Positions 50,203-58,724 of a stretch of 64,000 nt of DNA are shown piece by piece (position 1 is the first letter of the stretch; the number at the start of each line of letters is the position of its first letter). The translations under genes and the position numbers were made by a program. Below the pieces are notes generated by a model. It made no database searches, was not told the origin of the DNA, and was given only the letters and a program-made list of their open reading frames with translations. Source of the stretch: Duncaniella freteri (lineage in GTDB: Bacteria > Bacteroidota > Bacteroidia > Bacteroidales > Muribaculaceae); the NCBI RefSeq assembly GCF_004766125.1, contig NZ_SJSA01000002.1, positions 868,001-932,000 on the forward strand. Direction: 5' to 3'.

Positions 50203-51456
50203 ATGAAAGACCTATTCAAAGGCCATCATCCATGGTTGCTTGTGTTGGTGATTGCTGTTGATATTTTTTCAGCACTGACCATCCGCCACTCTATTTTATC
50301 AAAAGGAGAATCAGAGTTCAATGCTAACGTTTTCTTTTTAATTGTCATTGTTGCCGGACTTGCACTATATGCTTTGCTCGTCGAATTTCTTTCAGGCAAA
50401 GATATGCCGCTAATCGGCGAAACAGAAGAAAAGGAAGCGAAGATTGTACAGCAGATTCCTGTATCGCAACCGGTTATTGACATCAATTCATCCACTCCAC
50501 AGTCCAAAGAAAGGCCCTTATCTCGTGGCGATTTTGAGGATATGATGCTTAATGTTGTAACTAAATTGCGGCAAGAAACGGCAATCCCGCCGGAAGCATC
50601 ATTAAAGAAACATGATGAGACCGGAGTCGTATCCTTCAACATAAATGACATGAAGGAATCAGCCGCATCTCTGGTACAGTCGCAGGAAGACGCCAAATAT
50701 CGGTTTGCCTGCGAATACACCGCCGAGAAACTAGGTCCATATGTCAAACCTTGTGATTTGGAAAAGCTGTTTTTCCGTTTGGGATTGTTTCAAAGAGCAT
50801 CGTCTCCAAACTGGGATTCACGTACTCCGGAGGAAATCGAGGCTAATATACCGGCTGCAAGAATCGAGGTCGCATCACCGATAGAGAAGTGGGCATTATT
50901 GCATTTTGGCTGGAACATGGGAAGACTATTTAGCAAACCTAATAATTTTATTAACCATTTTCTAAAGACCACGTTCCATTACCACCTTGATGGTCTTTCA
51001 GATAATCAACTACCAAAGAAGCTCAAGCAAAATCCTCTTCAAGGCGTAATCAAAATTGAGGAACGTTTTGACAAAGGTCTAACAATAGCGGATTATAATA
51101 TCGAGGAGGATACAACCACTTCCGCAAATACAGAAGCATCAAATATTGAGCCTGCCACTGAAAAGGTCGTTAAGGAAACAATCCCTAAAACGGCTGCTCC
51201 CATATCTTATAAACCCGATCCACCAATCTCTACCGAAGAAAAATCGAAAATTGCCGAATCAGAGGAAGCCCAAGAACCAGCAGATGAAGAACGCGACGAT
51301 TACGATGATCTTAACGACTACGATGAGGATAGAGATATGGATAATGACAACGATGAGCCTATGAATGACGAAGAGTGGGCAGAGTTCGTTCAACGCTCTA
51401 TGGAACGTGGTAAGGATTCAAGAAGTCTAGACTGTGGCGACCTTATTGCCGGATAA
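50203..51456 (+). CDS. Two-helix membrane protein with acidic tail, unknown function
   Basis: A 417-residue protein. Membrane segments lie at about 11-29 and 43-62. A soluble domain (about 100-290) holds KYRFACEYTAEKLGPYVKPC and EKWALLHFGWNMGRLFSKPN. The last 110 residues are low-complexity and extremely acidic (DERDDYDDLNDYDEDRDMDN). I recognise no family. It lies alone between the toxin-antitoxin pair and the excisionase-replication operon and is probably cargo of the mobilizable element. Confidence 0.6.
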   Translation: MKDLFKGHHPWLLVLVIAVDIFSALTIRHSILSKGESEFNANVFFLIVIVAGLALYALLVEFLSGKDMPLIGETEEKEAKIVQQIPVSQPVIDINSSTPQSKERPLSRGDFEDMMLNVVTKLRQETAIPPEASLKKHDETGVVSFNINDMKESAASLVQSQEDAKYRFACEYTAEKLGPYVKPCDLEKLFFRLGLFQRASSPNWDSRTPEEIEANIPAARIEVASPIEKWALLHFGWNMGRLFSKPNNFINHFLKTTFHYHLDGLSDNQLPKKLKQNPLQGVIKIEERFDKGLTIADYNIEEDTTTSANTEASNIEPATEKVVKETIPKTAAPISYKPDPPISTEEKSKIAESEEAQEPADEERDDYDDLNDYDEDRDMDNDNDEPMNDEEWAEFVQRSMERGKDSRSLDCGDLIAG

Positions 51457-51464
51457 AACTTCAA

Positions 51465-51578
51465 TCTCCTATTGGAGAATCATATATCTCCAGTAGGAGA
51501 GGCTTTGGAGACGTTTTGGAGAACGTTTTGAGAGGGATTAGACCTCATTGTTCTCTGTTTTTCCTCCTTATACATTTG
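51465..51578 (+). promoter_or_regulatory. Promoter and paired TCTCC-N4-GGAGA dyads before the excisionase-replication operon
   Basis: TTG (51548-51550) and TACATTTG (51571-51578) are spaced 20 bp apart. Upstream are two dyads of the same form, TCTCCTATTGGAGA (51465-51478) and TCTCCAGTAGGAGA (51487-51500), exactly 22 bp apart (two helical turns), and further TTTGGAGA words. The arrangement strongly suggests a regulator-binding array. Confidence 0.7.
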
Positions 51579-51643
51579 CAACCGAAATCTTAGCCCGGAC
51601 GTGCCGCGTTGGCATGACGGTTTCCTAAGGTTTCGGTTGCATC

Positions 51644-52027
51644 ATGTTCACAACACCCGTGACTTTCGACAGACTGCCCGAAGCGGTTGTCTATCTCATC
51701 GAGCGAGTCTCAGCCTTGCAAGATGAGCTACGAGAGCTGCGCAACGCGCTTGCTCCACCATCAAAAGACAGTTCTCCTTTCATCACCACAAAGGAGGCCT
51801 GTCAACTACTCGGAGAGTGCAAGAACACTCTCTATGAAAAGGCTCGCGCCGGAATCATACCGGCATACAAGAATCCCGGTGGCAAGTCGTGGAGGTTCAT
51901 TAAGAGCGAGCTTCTCGAATACATGGCATCCGGCAAGCCCAAATCTCAGCAGGAGAAGTATGATGAAATGGTTGCCGAGATGAACAAAGGTCTGCGCCCA
52001 GGCGGACGAAACTGTTTGAGCCGTTAG
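51644..52027 (+). CDS. Excisionase-like helix-turn-helix protein
   Basis: A 127-residue protein with an N-terminal coiled-coil segment (YLIERVSALQDELRELRNAL) and a winged helix-turn-helix of the HTH_17/excisionase type (ITTKEACQLLGECKNTLYEK, then KNPGGKSWRFIKSELLEYM). Such proteins act as recombination directionality factors or operon regulators in mobilizable elements. It lies 3 bp before the DUF3987 gene. Confidence 0.82.
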   Translation: MFTTPVTFDRLPEAVVYLIERVSALQDELRELRNALAPPSKDSSPFITTKEACQLLGECKNTLYEKARAGIIPAYKNPGGKSWRFIKSELLEYMASGKPKSQQEKYDEMVAEMNKGLRPGGRNCLSR

Positions 52028-52030
52028 CCT

Positions 52031-53398
52031 ATGAGCGATAAGATTACTCCTCAGCTCGTGCTCGACAAGGCCATTGACCATTGCACCGCAATCACAGGCG
52101 GCGGTTTTCCCATTAGCCTCTATCCCTCCAAAATACAACGTATCATCAGGGAGGTGAACGACTGCCATGGATTTCCTGTCGATTATGTGGCGGCGGCAAT
52201 GCTGGCGGCGGTGTCGGTAGCGATAGGCAACACGCATCTCGCGCGGATGAAAGAAGGCTGGGACGAGAGCGCCATTCTATATATGGCTCTCATCGGAAGA
52301 CCTGGCGCCAACAAGAGCCATCCGTTGAGTTTTGCAATGCGTCCGTTTGTGGAACACGACTACGAACAGAACCGGATTTACGAGAAACAGTATCTGGAAT
52401 ATCTGGAGCAACTTGAAATGAGCCGGAAGGAACGTGCAGAAAAAGGTATTGAGGTCTGCCCCCGTGAACCTGTCCGCCGCCGTTTTCTTGTGTCTGATAT
52501 TACTCCAGAAGGTCTGAGCTTCGTTCATTCGCAGAATCGCCGTGGTCTGTGTCTCCTGTCCGACGAATTGTCGGCATGGGTCAAGAACTTCAACCGTTAC
52601 AACAACGGCTCTGAGGAACAATTCTGGTTGTCGGTGTTCAGTGCAAAGCCCACCATGTCCGACCGCAAAAGTTCTCGCAGCTCTATCTTCATCAAGCGTC
52701 CGTTTATATCGGTAATCGGCACAATGCAGAAACGCATTCTTTCCGAACATGCCAAAGGGGAACGCTCCGCCAACGGTTTTATTGACCGCATTCTGTTTGT
52801 CCTGCTCCGCCACGAAAAATCTACCCGGTGGTCGATGAAGCAACCGACATTCGATGTGGCCGCCGAATGGCAGCGCATACTCTCCCGACTTATGGAGCTG
52901 GAATGCGCAGTTGACCAGAATAACGATATTCTGCCTGTCTCCATACCGTTCACGGATGAAGCCATGACCCGGTTGTTCGAGTGGCAACATAAGCTGTCGG
53001 ACATCTGCGACTGCGAGCCTAACGAGACCCTTGTCGGTATATACTGCAAACTACAGATCTACGCCATACGATTCTGTCTGATAATTCAGATGGCACGCTG
53101 GGCGTGCAATGATGCCGGCAAAGATATGATTGACCTCATATCGGTAGAACGTGCCATTTCTCTTGCCGAGTATTTCAAGGAATCAGCCGTAAAGGTACAG
53201 ACAATTCTAAAAGAGTTGTCGCTCACAGCCCAACAGTTGGCCATTGTCACCGCATTGCCCCAAGAATTTGAGACAGGGGGAGGTATCGCCGTGGCTATGG
53301 AGAACGGAATGGCAGAACGAACCTTTATGGAATTTCTGAAAAACAATCTCGGTAAACTGTTCCAGAAGTCCTCGCATGGCAAATACATCAAACTTTGA
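52031..53398 (+). CDS. DUF3987 replication-type ATPase
   Basis: A 455-residue protein of the DUF3987 family, common next to primases on Bacteroides mobile elements. The Walker A-like segment is ALIGRPGANKSHPLSFAMRP (about 90-109, GxxGxxKS). Later come GLCLLSDELSAWVKNFNRYN, with Walker B-like acidic residues, and SVIGTMQKRILSEHAKGERS. It is probably a helicase-like partner of the Toprim protein encoded next, used in replication after excision; this is inferred from family context. Confidence 0.85.
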   Translation: MSDKITPQLVLDKAIDHCTAITGGGFPISLYPSKIQRIIREVNDCHGFPVDYVAAAMLAAVSVAIGNTHLARMKEGWDESAILYMALIGRPGANKSHPLSFAMRPFVEHDYEQNRIYEKQYLEYLEQLEMSRKERAEKGIEVCPREPVRRRFLVSDITPEGLSFVHSQNRRGLCLLSDELSAWVKNFNRYNNGSEEQFWLSVFSAKPTMSDRKSSRSSIFIKRPFISVIGTMQKRILSEHAKGERSANGFIDRILFVLLRHEKSTRWSMKQPTFDVAAEWQRILSRLMELECAVDQNNDILPVSIPFTDEAMTRLFEWQHKLSDICDCEPNETLVGIYCKLQIYAIRFCLIIQMARWACNDAGKDMIDLISVERAISLAEYFKESAVKVQTILKELSLTAQQLAIVTALPQEFETGGGIAVAMENGMAERTFMEFLKNNLGKLFQKSSHGKYIKL

Positions 53399-53487
53399 CA
53401 CCGTGCATTATCCGCAGTTTATGCAGTTTCAATCAGCAAACTGCGGAAACTGCAAGAACAGCACCATCTTAATCCCATAATTCGACA

Positions 53488-54570
53488 ATGAGTAATCATA
53501 GATTCATTCTCCAGCCCTATAAAGGGGTTGGAAGCCGTCACTGTTGCCCTGCCTGTCACAAGAAACGTTGTTTTAGCCGGTATATCGACACCGAGAAACA
53601 AATTTCGTTTCCTGATGATGTCGGCAGGTGTGACCACGAACAGAGTTGCGGCTATCATCTTTCGCCGAAGGAATATTTCGAGCGTAATCCACAGGCGAAG
53701 CCCTTGCACTGTGATTTCGCTACTTCGTCAGCATGGCGAGCCAAACCGACCGAGCAGCGAAAGCTGACATCCTTTGTTGCCACAGAGACTGTTTCACAGA
53801 CTCTGCACGGATATGAGAAGAACAATCTCTATCTGTTCCTCCGCTCCAAGTTCGGAGCCGAGGACGCACTCCGTCTGATGAAGGACTACCGAGTAGGCAC
53901 ATCGAAGCACTGGCCGGGGTCATGCGTGTTCTGGCAAACCGATGTAAACGGCGATACCCGCACAGGAAAAGTCATGCTCTACAATGCTGACAACGGCAAG
54001 CGTGTCAAGGAGCCATTCAATCATGTGACATGGGTTCACTCGCTGTTAAAGATGCCCGACTTCAATCTGCGTCAGTGCTTTTTCGGCGAACACCTCTTGC
54101 CGATGAACCGAGACAAACCGGTTGCCATTGTCGAGAGCGAGAAGACCGCTCTTGTGGCGACGTATTACCTGCCGGAATATGTGTGGCTGACGACAGGTGG
54201 TAAAAACGGTTGCTTCAATGCCGACGCACTCCGTGTTCTCAAAGGTCATCAGGTTATCCTGTATCCCGACATTGGCGCGACCGACCAGTGGCGGCAGAAA
54301 CTGAGATTGCTCCGTAGTCTCGGTATTGAGGCAAGCATCTTCAACTTCCTTGAAGAGGTTGCCACCGATGACGAGCGAACAGCAGGACTTGACATAGCGG
54401 ATTATCTGCTGCAAATCGAGCCCGACCAAGCAATACTGCAATCAATGATACGCCGTAATCCGATTTTACAGACGCTCATCGATGAACTACAACTCACTCT
54501 TGTGTCAGTTGAACGGTACAACCCGGATACTTATGCAATTCACAAACCCTCAAAAACCGAAAAACAATGA
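53488..54570 (+). CDS. Primase-like protein with zinc finger and Toprim-like domain (DUF6371 type)
   Basis: A 360-residue protein. A zinc finger (CCPACHKKRCFSRYID, then GRCDHEQSCGYH) occupies about 19-57. The C-terminal half has the Toprim-like pattern KPVAIVESEKTALVATYYLP (conserved Glu) and GHQVILYPDIGATDQWRQKL (conserved Asp). It fits the DUF6371 group of mobile-element primases. The stop overlaps the next gene by 4 bp. Confidence 0.8.
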   Translation: MSNHRFILQPYKGVGSRHCCPACHKKRCFSRYIDTEKQISFPDDVGRCDHEQSCGYHLSPKEYFERNPQAKPLHCDFATSSAWRAKPTEQRKLTSFVATETVSQTLHGYEKNNLYLFLRSKFGAEDALRLMKDYRVGTSKHWPGSCVFWQTDVNGDTRTGKVMLYNADNGKRVKEPFNHVTWVHSLLKMPDFNLRQCFFGEHLLPMNRDKPVAIVESEKTALVATYYLPEYVWLTTGGKNGCFNADALRVLKGHQVILYPDIGATDQWRQKLRLLRSLGIEASIFNFLEEVATDDERTAGLDIADYLLQIEPDQAILQSMIRRNPILQTLIDELQLTLVSVERYNPDTYAIHKPSKTEKQ

Positions 54571-55007
54571 CAGCGAAGAAAACTCCGTCAACAACCGCAT
54601 CCAAGTCAACTCAGTTGACTGATGTACCCCAAACAATAGTATCAACCCTTAATCCTGATAACTCTATGAAATCAGATAACTCAATCAACTCCACCAATGC
54701 AGTAAGCAGCGACAACGCTGTCAACAGCACCCCTCCTGCCGACACAGCCGAGCCGCCGAAGCATCTGCGCGTCGGCAAGCAGCAGCGCAAATCGGATTAC
54801 GCCGATTTCAAGGCGGCCTATCTCGCTCCGTCAAAGCTGATGAAACGTCACCCGGTCAATATCGAGGACAGCGTGTGGGCGAAGCTCGAACGCATCGCCC
54901 GTATCCTCGGCGACCGCGACACCACCGTAGGCAGCTACATCAATGCTATCCTCTCGGAGCATCTGAATCTCTATGCCGACGACATCGAAATCTGGCGTAA
55001 GCTATGA
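54567..55007 (+). CDS. DUF3408-type protein of the mobilizable element
   Basis: A 146-residue protein. The first 65 residues are low-complexity Ser/Thr/Asn-rich. The C-terminal domain (SDYADFKAAYLAPSKLMKRH, then VWAKLERIARILGDRDTTVG and INAILSEHLNLYADDIE) is the DUF3408 ribbon-helix-helix-like domain, the same family as the fragment at the left edge of the window. It lies just upstream of the oriT-like region and may bind there. Confidence 0.78.
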   Translation: MTAKKTPSTTASKSTQLTDVPQTIVSTLNPDNSMKSDNSINSTNAVSSDNAVNSTPPADTAEPPKHLRVGKQQRKSDYADFKAAYLAPSKLMKRHPVNIEDSVWAKLERIARILGDRDTTVGSYINAILSEHLNLYADDIEIWRKL

Positions 55008-55306
55008 AGATTTTAGTCCCGACATCACATAAGTCGAATGTCCGTTTGACCCTTCGACCGTCAGGTAGTTCGGTCTTTCGACCTAAGGTACTTTGGTACT
55101 TTGGTACCTCTTTCAGTACCATATAACGTAAGTATTAACCCGACCGCAGGGAGCGGTTATCGTCAGCGCACAACTAAGAAACGACAGTGGATTAGTTGGG
55201 GATGTAAGGGTATGTTTCGGGAGGTAAAAAATTCCCGTCCCGAAACTCCTCGCATCCCCGCCGGGACGCTCTCTGTTCCCTGCGGTCACCATCCCCAACA
55301 AGCAAC
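55008..55306. other. oriT-like region with nested inverted repeats
   Basis: A 299-bp gap directly before mobC-mobA. Perfect inverted pairs nest inside each other: GACCGCAGGGA (55142-55152) with TCCCTGCGGTC (55277-55287); GTTGGGGATG (55195-55204) with CATCCCCAAC (55290-55299), the inner part also matching CATCCCC at 55253-55259; and GTTTCGGGA (55214-55222) with TCCCGAAAC (55238-55246). GGTAC words repeat near 55088-55122. Such dyads beside mob genes mark an origin of transfer. It might also be a structured leader of mobC. Confidence 0.65.
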
Positions 55307-55693
55307 ATGAGGAAGTACAATTCTGACGCACCCGGCGTAAAACTCCGTGGGCGTCCAAAGAAAGAATCGAGTGATAAGCGCGGCCGTAAAGTCTCAGTGA
55401 ATTTCACGGAGGACGAGAAACGCGACGTGAAAGCAAAAGCATCAGCAGCCGGCATCAGCATTGCCGAGTTGTTGCGCATCAGTGCTTTCAGACTCTCGAT
55501 TGTTGAGCGTCTCACCGACTTCGAGCGTGAGGCGATACAAGAACTAATGTACCAAGGGAAGAATCTCAACGACCAGGTCAAGGCTTGTCAGGCTAACGCC
55601 TGGCCCTCGACAAAGCGTAAAGCCGAGGCTTGTCTCGACGGGATTTTAGCAATTCTTGGTAAGTTGAAAACTCAAAATTCCACATTATTATGA
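55307..55693 (+). CDS. mobC: Mobilization protein MobC
   Basis: A 128-residue protein with a basic N-terminus (LRGRPKKESSDKRGRKVSVN), a ribbon-helix-helix-like DNA-binding region (FTEDEKRDVKAKASAAGISI, AELLRISAFRLSI) and a helical C-terminus (ELMYQGKNLNDQVKACQANA). This is the MobC relaxosome accessory pattern. It overlaps mobA by 4 bp (TTATGATAG). Confidence 0.88.
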   Translation: MRKYNSDAPGVKLRGRPKKESSDKRGRKVSVNFTEDEKRDVKAKASAAGISIAELLRISAFRLSIVERLTDFEREAIQELMYQGKNLNDQVKACQANAWPSTKRKAEACLDGILAILGKLKTQNSTLL

Positions 55694-56205
55694 TAGCAAA
55701 AATACTCGCAAAGGGCTCCGCTGCCGACATCGCAGGCTACGTTATGCGAGAGTTCCATGACAAGGAAAAGTACACCGCCGACACATGGCGCGTGATAGAT
55801 TCCGATGGGATTCTCGGCAACGACTACCGCAGAATTGTGAACAGTTTCGACATCGGGGCGAGTCTGAACAAGAACATAAGCAAGCCCATCGGACACATTT
55901 CGGTGAGTTTCGACAAGTCTGATTTGCCACGTCTGACCGATGATTTCATGGTACTTCTGGCAAAAGAATATATGGAACGAATGGGCATCAAGGACACACA
56001 ATATTTAATTGTGCGTCACCTCGAAACTTCATCTCCTCACTTCCATATCGTCTATAACCGCGTGAATCTTCACGGCAAGGCCATTGACGAAAGCAACAAT
56101 TTCGACAAGAGCCATAAGGCGACCAAGGCCATAAAACTAAAATATGGGCTTACTTTTTCGCCGAAAAAGAAGCTGTATGAAGATCAACAGTTCGGTAATT
56201 TTTGA
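55690..56205 (+). CDS. mobA: Relaxase MobA, N-terminal catalytic half of an interrupted gene
   Basis: A 171-residue product with the relaxase domain: KGSAADIAGYVMREFHDKEK at the start and the metal-binding motif HLETSSPHFHIVYNRV (about 116-131). After YGLTFSPKKKLYED the frame runs into an inserted repeat and stops (QQFGNF). The remainder of the relaxase resumes at about 56312 in another frame. Removing 133 bp between two GAAGAT copies joins the halves in frame. The catalytic domain may still be made, but transfer ability is doubtful. Confidence 0.85.
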   Translation: MIAKILAKGSAADIAGYVMREFHDKEKYTADTWRVIDSDGILGNDYRRIVNSFDIGASLNKNISKPIGHISVSFDKSDLPRLTDDFMVLLAKEYMERMGIKDTQYLIVRHLETSSPHFHIVYNRVNLHGKAIDESNNFDKSHKATKAIKLKYGLTFSPKKKLYEDQQFGNF

Positions 56206-56317
56206 GCAGGCATAGCTGTATCGCACTGATACACAATAGTTTGCATTGATATTGGATTGTTATTGCATCTTATTGATATTCAATTGAATATGCAAATTTT
56301 ACCGAACTATTGAAGAT
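56185..56317. repeat. MITE-like insert in mobA
   Basis: The ends read AGTTCGGTAATTTTTG on the left and, as reverse complement, AGTTCGGTAAAATTTG on the right: terminal inverted repeats of about 10 perfect bases plus partial matches. GAAGAT occurs just outside both ends (56179-56184, 56312-56317), a possible 6-bp target duplication. The inside is AT-rich, non-coding and partly palindromic (ATTCAATTGAAT). The insert shifts the mobA frame by one base. No transposase lies in it. Confidence 0.68.
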
Positions 56318-56770
56318 GCAATCGCCGAGATGAAGCCCAGGATTCAGGCAGCGATGTACCGCTGCAAATCGTGGAACGAGTTCAAGCGTCGCCTTGCTCC
56401 GGCAGGAATAACCGTGCAGTTTTACAACGACCGCGACACCGGCAAGCCGCAGGGCATACGATTCTCAGACGGAGAATTCACCTTCAACGGCTCGAAGATT
56501 GACCGTGCATTTTCTTACGGTCGTCTTGACAAATTCTTTGCCAAGAACGCAGGAATCAGAGATGCGCAACCACAGCAGCCGACTCCGATTTCAGTCACCG
56601 CAAAGGTCAAAGAGTCCCAGATTGCGAATGTAGTCGAGAATGTAATCGAGACCGGATGTCAGGCTATTGGCAGGCTGTTCCAAGTCGGTCCCGGCTATAA
56701 TTCCGATGAAGCAGACTTTGAACGTAGAATGAAAAGAAAACCCAAAAAGAAGAAAGGAATATCACAGTAA
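56312..56770 (+). pseudogene. mobA: Relaxase MobA, C-terminal part cut off from its start
   Basis: From 56312 this frame reads EDAIAEMKPRIQAAMYRCKS, then WNEFKRRLAPAGITVQFYND, FSDGEFTFNGSKIDRAFSYG and a basic tail ending PKKKKGISQ. This is the normal region after the HUH domain of MobA relaxases. It has an internal ATG at 56330 but no promoter of its own. It overlaps the next gene's start by one base (CAGTAATGG), so the original mob operon order is preserved. Confidence 0.78.
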
Positions 56771-57561
56771 TGGCAGATATGTATTCCATCGTCAAGAAAC
56801 AAGATGAGAAGATTGACGGCCTTCTCAAAATCGCGAAAGAGAATAAGGATATGCTTGTGGGGATTGATACCCGGCTGGTATCAGCCCCATCTCCGATGCA
56901 AACGGCAACACCTGTTTCCTCCGCACCTCAGAAGATTCAGGTTGAGCTGCCGAGTAATGTGGCCACCAACGAATCAGTAAAGACAACGGTGGAGGCGGCA
57001 TTAAAGCAGCAGAAAAAGGACATTGCCCAGAAGCTCGACTTCTCGGATTTCTCGAAAGATCTGGCTGATGCTTTTGTAACAATGTTCAAGGATGGACTTG
57101 ACCAAAATGTCAAGAACGTGCTCTATGAAGGAATCAACCGCGAGTTCAGCCGTCAGACCGAGGGCTTGAAGGAAGCGGCGGAAAGACTCCGGGAACGGAT
57201 GTATAGCATCGTCAACGGTGCTGTATGGGCGGCAATCCCCAAGTGGGCGTATGCCGTAGTCATAGCCATTCTCGGCATTGCCGTCGGGCTTGGAATCTGG
57301 TGCTACAATCTCAATCAGGAGAACACCCACCTTCACAAAGTCGAATGGCTCTATCGTTACGAGCGCATCAGCTATGACGCGGAAGGCATCCGCAACATGA
57401 TGCTCCGCGAAGAGGCGATAATGGCCGGCGACAGGCAGGAACAGGACAGCATCAAGACTATGACAATCCAGCTTGAACGCCGCAAACACGCCGAGCGTAC
57501 CCACGTCTATTTCCGGCCCTCCGACTCTTGGACTCCCGAATCCGGCAATCTCTTTTGGTAA
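56770..57561 (+). CDS. MobB-like membrane-anchored mobilization protein
   Basis: A 263-residue protein with a coiled-coil N-terminus (MADMYSIVKKQDEKIDGLLK), a long helical middle (EAALKQQKKDIAQKLDFSDF), one membrane segment (about 157-178, YAVVIAILGIAVGLGIWCY) and a charged C-terminus. Position after mobA and topology resemble accessory mobilization proteins that recruit the relaxosome to the membrane. No enzymatic motif is seen. Confidence 0.65.
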   Translation: MADMYSIVKKQDEKIDGLLKIAKENKDMLVGIDTRLVSAPSPMQTATPVSSAPQKIQVELPSNVATNESVKTTVEAALKQQKKDIAQKLDFSDFSKDLADAFVTMFKDGLDQNVKNVLYEGINREFSRQTEGLKEAAERLRERMYSIVNGAVWAAIPKWAYAVVIAILGIAVGLGIWCYNLNQENTHLHKVEWLYRYERISYDAEGIRNMMLREEAIMAGDRQEQDSIKTMTIQLERRKHAERTHVYFRPSDSWTPESGNLFW

Positions 57562-57587
57562 CTCACAAACTTCAATCTCAAACCACA

Positions 57588-57989
57588 ATGCAATCACTCC
57601 AATTTTCAACCCGTAACGCCATCATGGACATTTACCTCGATGTGCGTGCCTATGTCGCCTATGTGTTCGGCGGCAACCCCGACGATGTGTCACTCGACTG
57701 GAACGCGGTCGGTGCGTGTATCCACTATTTCGACAACCGCCGAAACATCCAGTTTCGTCTGTGGGAACGGTCTGAAGGCCACATCGGAATCCCCGACATG
57801 ACCCTCATCGTCATCAACATCAGCGTTCGAGGCATCAAGGAAACGGCTCGCTCAGAAATGGCCGCCTTTGTCCACTGGCTTCAGCAGACCGCGAAAATCA
57901 ACGGATTCATCCATTTCGCCGACGAGAACCACGGTCCACTCGCCACCGACCAAGTCCCCGGCTGTCGCATAGCCTGTTGCCGCCTCTGA
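57588..57989 (+). CDS. Small protein of unknown function after the mob genes
   Basis: A 133-residue soluble protein from the ATG at 57588 (MQSLQFSTRNAIMDIYLDVR). It is an alpha/beta domain (FGGNPDDVSLDWNAVGACIH, IGIPDMTLIVINISVRGIKE) without a motif known to me. It follows the MobB-like gene by 26 bp and ends 35 bp before a strong hairpin, so it closes the mob operon. Confidence 0.55.
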   Translation: MQSLQFSTRNAIMDIYLDVRAYVAYVFGGNPDDVSLDWNAVGACIHYFDNRRNIQFRLWERSEGHIGIPDMTLIVINISVRGIKETARSEMAAFVHWLQQTAKINGFIHFADENHGPLATDQVPGCRIACCRL

Positions 57990-58024
57990 CCCACTCCTGC
58001 TAATGTTCCCATAATCCCCTGACC

Positions 58025-58060
58025 GACACCCCAACAAGATACTCCTCTTGTCGGGGTGTC
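58025..58060 (+). terminator. Long hairpin at the end of the mob operon
   Basis: GACACCCCAACAAG (58025-58038) pairs with CTTGTCGGGGTGTC (58047-58060) at 13 of 14 positions around an 8-nt loop. TTCGTAAAATTTCG follows, not a pure T-run. It is a probable terminator and may also mark the edge of the mobilizable element. Confidence 0.7.
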
Positions 58061-58084
58061 TTCGTAAAATTTCGTATATAATTC

Positions 58085-58115
58085 TTGGATTGCATACAAT
58101 CAGATTGTAACTTTG
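58085..58115 (+). promoter_or_regulatory. Promoter of vsr
   Basis: TTG (58085-58087) and TAACTTTG (58108-58115) are 20 bp apart and match the Bacteroides consensus. The vsr ATG lies 11 bp after the box, giving a very short leader. Confidence 0.8.
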
Positions 58116-58125
58116 TTATTACATT

Positions 58126-58641
58126 ATGGCAGATGTTATGACAACGGAGCAGCGTAGCCGCTGTATGGCGGCTATAAAGGGAAAGGATACCAACCCGGAA
58201 CTGATTGTGCGGAAGTATCTTTTCTCTCGCGGTCTGCGTTTCCGTGTTCAGGTCAGGAAGCTGCTGGGAAATCCTGATATTGTCCTGCCGAAGTACAAGA
58301 CCGTCATTTTCGTCAACGGATGCTTCTGGCACGGGCATGAGGATTGCAGGTATTTCCGCTTGCCAAAGTCCAATGTCGAGTTCTGGAAAGAGAAGATAGA
58401 GCGTAATGTTGCCCGTGATGTCCGTAACGAAGCTGAACTGAAAGCCCTTGGATGGCGCATTATCCGGGTATGGGAGTGTGAAATCAAGACCGTAGCACAG
58501 CGAGAGGAATATCTCAAACACCTTTATGACCGCATTGTCAATCCGACTCAATCATACCTTATGGAGACTGACATAGACAAACCATCAATAGCTGCTGAGC
58601 CTGAATCAGAGCAGTCTTACGGCAATAACAACCATTCTTAA
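58126..58641 (+). CDS. vsr: Very short patch repair endonuclease Vsr
   Basis: A 171-residue nuclease that nicks T:G mismatches left by deamination of 5-methylcytosine. MTTEQRSRCMAAIKGKDTNP is the family start. LLGNPDIVLPKYKTVIFVNG holds the catalytic Asp, and CFWHGHEDC the zinc/His cluster, followed by FWKEKIERNVARD and GWRIIRVWECEI. It is placed with two C5 methyltransferases downstream, the usual company of Vsr. The last 25 residues are a variable tail. Confidence 0.94.
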   Translation: MADVMTTEQRSRCMAAIKGKDTNPELIVRKYLFSRGLRFRVQVRKLLGNPDIVLPKYKTVIFVNGCFWHGHEDCRYFRLPKSNVEFWKEKIERNVARDVRNEAELKALGWRIIRVWECEIKTVAQREEYLKHLYDRIVNPTQSYLMETDIDKPSIAAEPESEQSYGNNNHS

Positions 58642-58716
58642 CCTTGGTGTGTCTGATTTTTGCCCATGTTGTTCATTAACTTTGTCGCTGATAGCTGAAG
58701 TCTCGAAGAAAATTCG

Positions 58717-58724
58717 TAACTTTG
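58717..58724 (+). promoter_or_regulatory. Promoter box before the methyltransferase genes
   Basis: TAACTTTG fits TAnnTTTG and lies 140 bp before the likely start of the first methyltransferase. I see no clear TTG at the -33 position. A second, shorter upstream reading from 58793 would start 68 bp after this box. Confidence 0.5.

Larger units (their letters stand above)
47201..58060 (+). mobile_element. Mobilizable element (approximate extent)
   Basis: The stretch from the iterons and regulator through integrase, toxin-antitoxin, excisionase-like, DUF3987, primase-like, DUF3408, oriT-like, mobC, mobA and accessory genes has the gene content of a Bacteroides mobilizable transposon. I could not find convincing attachment-site repeats, so the limits are the outermost recognised features. 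Whether the Vsr/restriction block belongs to it is open. Confidence 0.5.

Noticed and set aside
52277..52990. Minus-strand frame of 237 codons opposite the DUF3987 gene
   Set aside because: The plus-strand DUF3987 frame has clear family motifs; the opposite frame is a shadow.
58020..58065. Attachment site of the mobilizable element at the hairpin
   Set aside because: I found no matching copy near the integrase end, so it is only described as a hairpin.
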